Origin: Cyclospora cayetanensis
Lineage: Eukaryota; Apicomplexa; Conoidasida; Eucoccidiorida; Eimeriidae
Direction: 5' to 3'
NCBI RefSeq assembly: GCF_002999335.1
Contig: NW_020312768.1
Span: forward strand, 1-64,000
DNA: 64,000 nucleotides
Notes under the pieces: generated by a model
What the model saw: the letters and a program-made list of their open reading frames with translations, nothing else
Database searches by the model: none
What the model was told of the DNA's origin: nothing
Shown here: positions 62,301 through 64,000 of the stretch, in pieces
How positions within the stretch are numbered: position 1 is the stretch's first letter
Layout: the number at the start of each line of letters is the position of its first letter
Position numbers and translations under genes: made by a program

Positions 62301-63557
62301 CCTGCTGTACATACGCCGCAAATATGCGCGTATGCGCATGCATCAGCAGCGCTAAATCCTGAGGGTTGCAGCGGGGGAGCAGTCCCCCTGAGGCAGCAGC
62401 AGAACGCGAAGCCAAAGCCAAGAGCACCAAGAAGGGCAAGGAGATCGTCGAGCTGCTCTCGCTGATCTCTGTGTTGCGCTGCGGCACAAGGACGGACTTG
62501 GATAGCGCATGCAGCAGCAAAGACTGCTGTTTTGGAGTGCTACGTTGCACCAGGAGTAACCCCCGACGCGCATACCTGCAGACAACAAAGGCACATCCTT
62601 TGCATGCGTTGCTGCCGCGATCCTCTGGAGCCAAAGAAAGGAGACACTTTGGGCAAGGCAGGGCAAAGCAAAGGATTCTGAGGATCGCTCAGAGACGCCG
62701 TAGCATGCGGAGTCTTACCTCTCCATGAGCTGCGCATCCTTCGTTAAGGCATACAGTCTGCACAGGCAGGCAGTTGCTGCAAGGAGTCTCGCATCAGCGC
62801 TCTCTGGGGTGTACAGAGATCCAGACTTGATGAGATCGGTACCTGCTGCAGCCGCAGAGTTGATCGAAACTGTGGCTGCTGATGGATGCAAAGGGTTGCG
62901 TATCGGCCGTTCCATGGAAACGCGCTTGTGCTTTCGTGTTTGCTGTTTGCTGCTGCTGCTACTGCTCTTGTTGTTTCTGCTGCTCCTCTCGTTGGTCCTG
63001 CTGCTCTTGCTGCTGCCACGACTGTTGCGTATTTGCGTGCTGAATGCAGCAACAGCAGAACCGCGCAGCATCAGACGCGACTGCGGCTGCAAGTTGGAGC
63101 CACGCCTGTGCGACAGCAGCAGCAGCATCTTCTTCTCGGCAGTTCTTCCGCTCCTGCTGTACCCCAGGCAGCTACGGAAGCAGGAGTATGGCTGCTTGAA
63201 GAGGATGCCGCCTTTCAGCGCAGAGGGACCGTCCGTGGGAGGCAGAAGAAAGTTGTTTTGCCGCTGCTCTCGACAGCAGCACCAGTGCAACCTGCTCAGC
63301 AGGCGTGTCTGTGAAGAGCAGCCCTCTTGCAGTCGCAGTCCACGGCTTGCCAACTCCATCCTGGAGAGCTCCTTGCTCGACTGCCAGCGGCTGCTCTGTA
63401 TGGTTCTACTTCTTGCGACGCTTGCTTGCACCGCTCCTGGCCTTTGAGTGGAGAAACGGGGGGTCAGGCTGCGTACAGGAGCTGTGTACAGCAGCTGCAG
63501 GGTGCAGAGCGATGATGCTATTCTTGATGGGAATGCGCAGTTTCGGCGAGCGCGCAT
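59392..63557 (-). CDS. Mitochondrially targeted helical-repeat protein, possible RAP domain at the end
   Basis: Two exons join in phase: 63557-62719 (ATG start, GTAAGA donor) and 62575-59392 (CTGCAG acceptor, TAG stop), giving 1,340 residues. The first 40 residues (MRARRNCAFPSRIASSLCTL and onward) are rich in Arg/Ser/Thr with no acidic residue, a typical mitochondrial presequence. The body repeats short helical blocks with a serine/proline-x-x-L/V-A pattern (NPQDLALLMHAHTRIF; VASLTQSFAAAAAL; LLLLAKALQLLYRV; MQPLHVALVARAVA). This resembles the OPR/HPR/FASTK-type organellar RNA-binding proteins abundant in apicomplexans. The end reads FVDFDGQPHS, similar to the core IEVDGPxHF of RAP domains, then stops; the usual second half is missing or lies in an unrecognised exon. 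A charged coiled coil (EERLQQEERLQQEEREEK) and a Gln run are inserted. Role in mitochondrial RNA metabolism is inferred. Confidence 0.7.
60330..60420. repeat. CTG/TTG run encoding polyglutamine
   Basis: Mixed CTG, TTG and TAG-containing triplets on the plus strand. The coding strand reads a Gln-dominated stretch of about 28 residues with interspersed Leu in the helical-repeat protein. Confidence 0.85.
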
Positions 63558-63595
63558 GCGCCTAAGGGGCCCCTAGAGGGCCCCTCAGGCGCATG
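63555..63595. repeat. GC-rich hairpin at the start codon of the helical-repeat gene
   Basis: Arms 63555-63572 (catgcgcctaaggggccc) and 63578-63595 are complementary at 17 of 18 positions around a five-base loop. The minus-strand ATG at 63557-63555 is the outer end of the left arm, so in the transcript the hairpin forms the last 40 bases of the 5' leader. Confidence 0.88.
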
Positions 63596-64000
63596 GCGTC
63601 AGTTAGGCGGCGTCCGACTTGTGGCGGTGTAGCGGCGAAAGAAGTCGAACGTCTGCCTCTGTGGAGCGCATTAGGATTCCCAGCAATGGAGAAGATGGCG
63701 TCGCACACGTTCGCCTCTCAAGCTGCGCATGGCTATTGATGTTTTTTGTGTTTTTTCGCCATTTATTTCCGTTCAGGAGCAGCAGCGCGACGTATGGGGG
63801 TGGGGGGCCCCCCCTCCTTCGCGAAGGAGGGGGGCCCCCACGTCGATGGTTCCGGGGGACTGTAGGTACAGCGGGAGAAGGGCGGGTGCACTGCGCTCGC
63901 TTCTCGGGTGTGGTGCTGCTGCTCGGGCGCAGCTTCTTTCATTTATGAAATAAAAATACAGCTGGCGATTGCTGCCGCGGCTGTCTACTACTTCTACTTC
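63558..64000. other. 5' flank of the helical-repeat gene
   Basis: Contains two GC-rich inverted repeats (63555-63595 and 63802-63839) and no protein-like frame. A plus-strand open frame at 63619-63948 overlaps the hairpins and looks random. The promoter of the minus-strand gene is expected here. Confidence 0.45.
63802..63839. repeat. Very GC-rich near-perfect inverted repeat
   Basis: A perfect 26-base palindrome (63809-63834, centre cttcgcgaag), extended by five further G-C pairs on each side after one unpaired C at 63808. It would form a very stable cruciform. Confidence 0.9.

Noticed and set aside
1..64000. tRNA, rRNA, integrated viral or bacterial genes
   Set aside because: No T-loop-like GGTTCRANYCC in a cloverleaf context, no rRNA-like conserved blocks, and no polymerase, integrase or capsid motifs were seen by eye. 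A tRNA scan would be needed to exclude a diverged tRNA.

Overview
This window looks like nuclear DNA of a coccidian apicomplexan, most likely Eimeria or a close relative. The genes have many short introns with GT/AG borders. CAG-type trinucleotide repeats are very frequent and are read as long Gln, Ala and Ser runs. Repeat-poor and repeat-rich blocks alternate, as described for Eimeria chromosomes (P and R segments). I see no bacterial, viral or organellar genes, no tRNA or rRNA, no telomere array and no CRISPR.

Layout: 1-17 kb is repeat-poor. It holds an ataxin-3 deubiquitinase gene (+, 1590-4517), a convergent uncharacterised gene (-, 5066 to at least 8238), and about 8 kb with no supported gene but with diverged dispersed repeats. 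17-25.7 kb is repeat-rich and contains most of a giant TRPC4AP (TRUSS) family gene (+, 17256-26837) whose last exons lie in repeat-poor DNA. 26-46.7 kb is repeat-poor. It holds an acidic Glu/Gln-rich gene (-, about 28.4-30.0 kb), an ER membrane complex EMC8/9 gene (+, 34611-36151), a convergent uncharacterised gene (-, 36844-39597), an isolated ORF (-, 44903-45490) and large gene-free stretches. 46.8-63.6 kb is repeat-rich and has two minus-strand genes in tandem: a very large protein of at least 2,719 residues (46758-56168) and a mitochondrially targeted helical-repeat/RAP-like protein (59392-63557).

Exon borders were worked out by hand from protein similarity and from agreement of splice phases. 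The ataxin-3, TRPC4AP and EMC8/9 models each give one continuous frame that keeps the family motifs in order. They are the best supported, and two of them belong to protein quality control: ubiquitin removal, and by homology CUL4 substrate selection. EMC8/9 serves membrane-protein insertion at the ER. The other models rest mainly on open frames and matching phases, and their functions are unknown.

CAG-type repeats lie on the sense strand of each repeat-rich gene: CAG on + in the TRPC4AP gene, and CTG on + in the two minus-strand genes. Genes in repeat-poor blocks lack them. Human ataxin-3 is known for its polyglutamine tract, yet the ataxin-3 here has none although it lies close to genes full of them.
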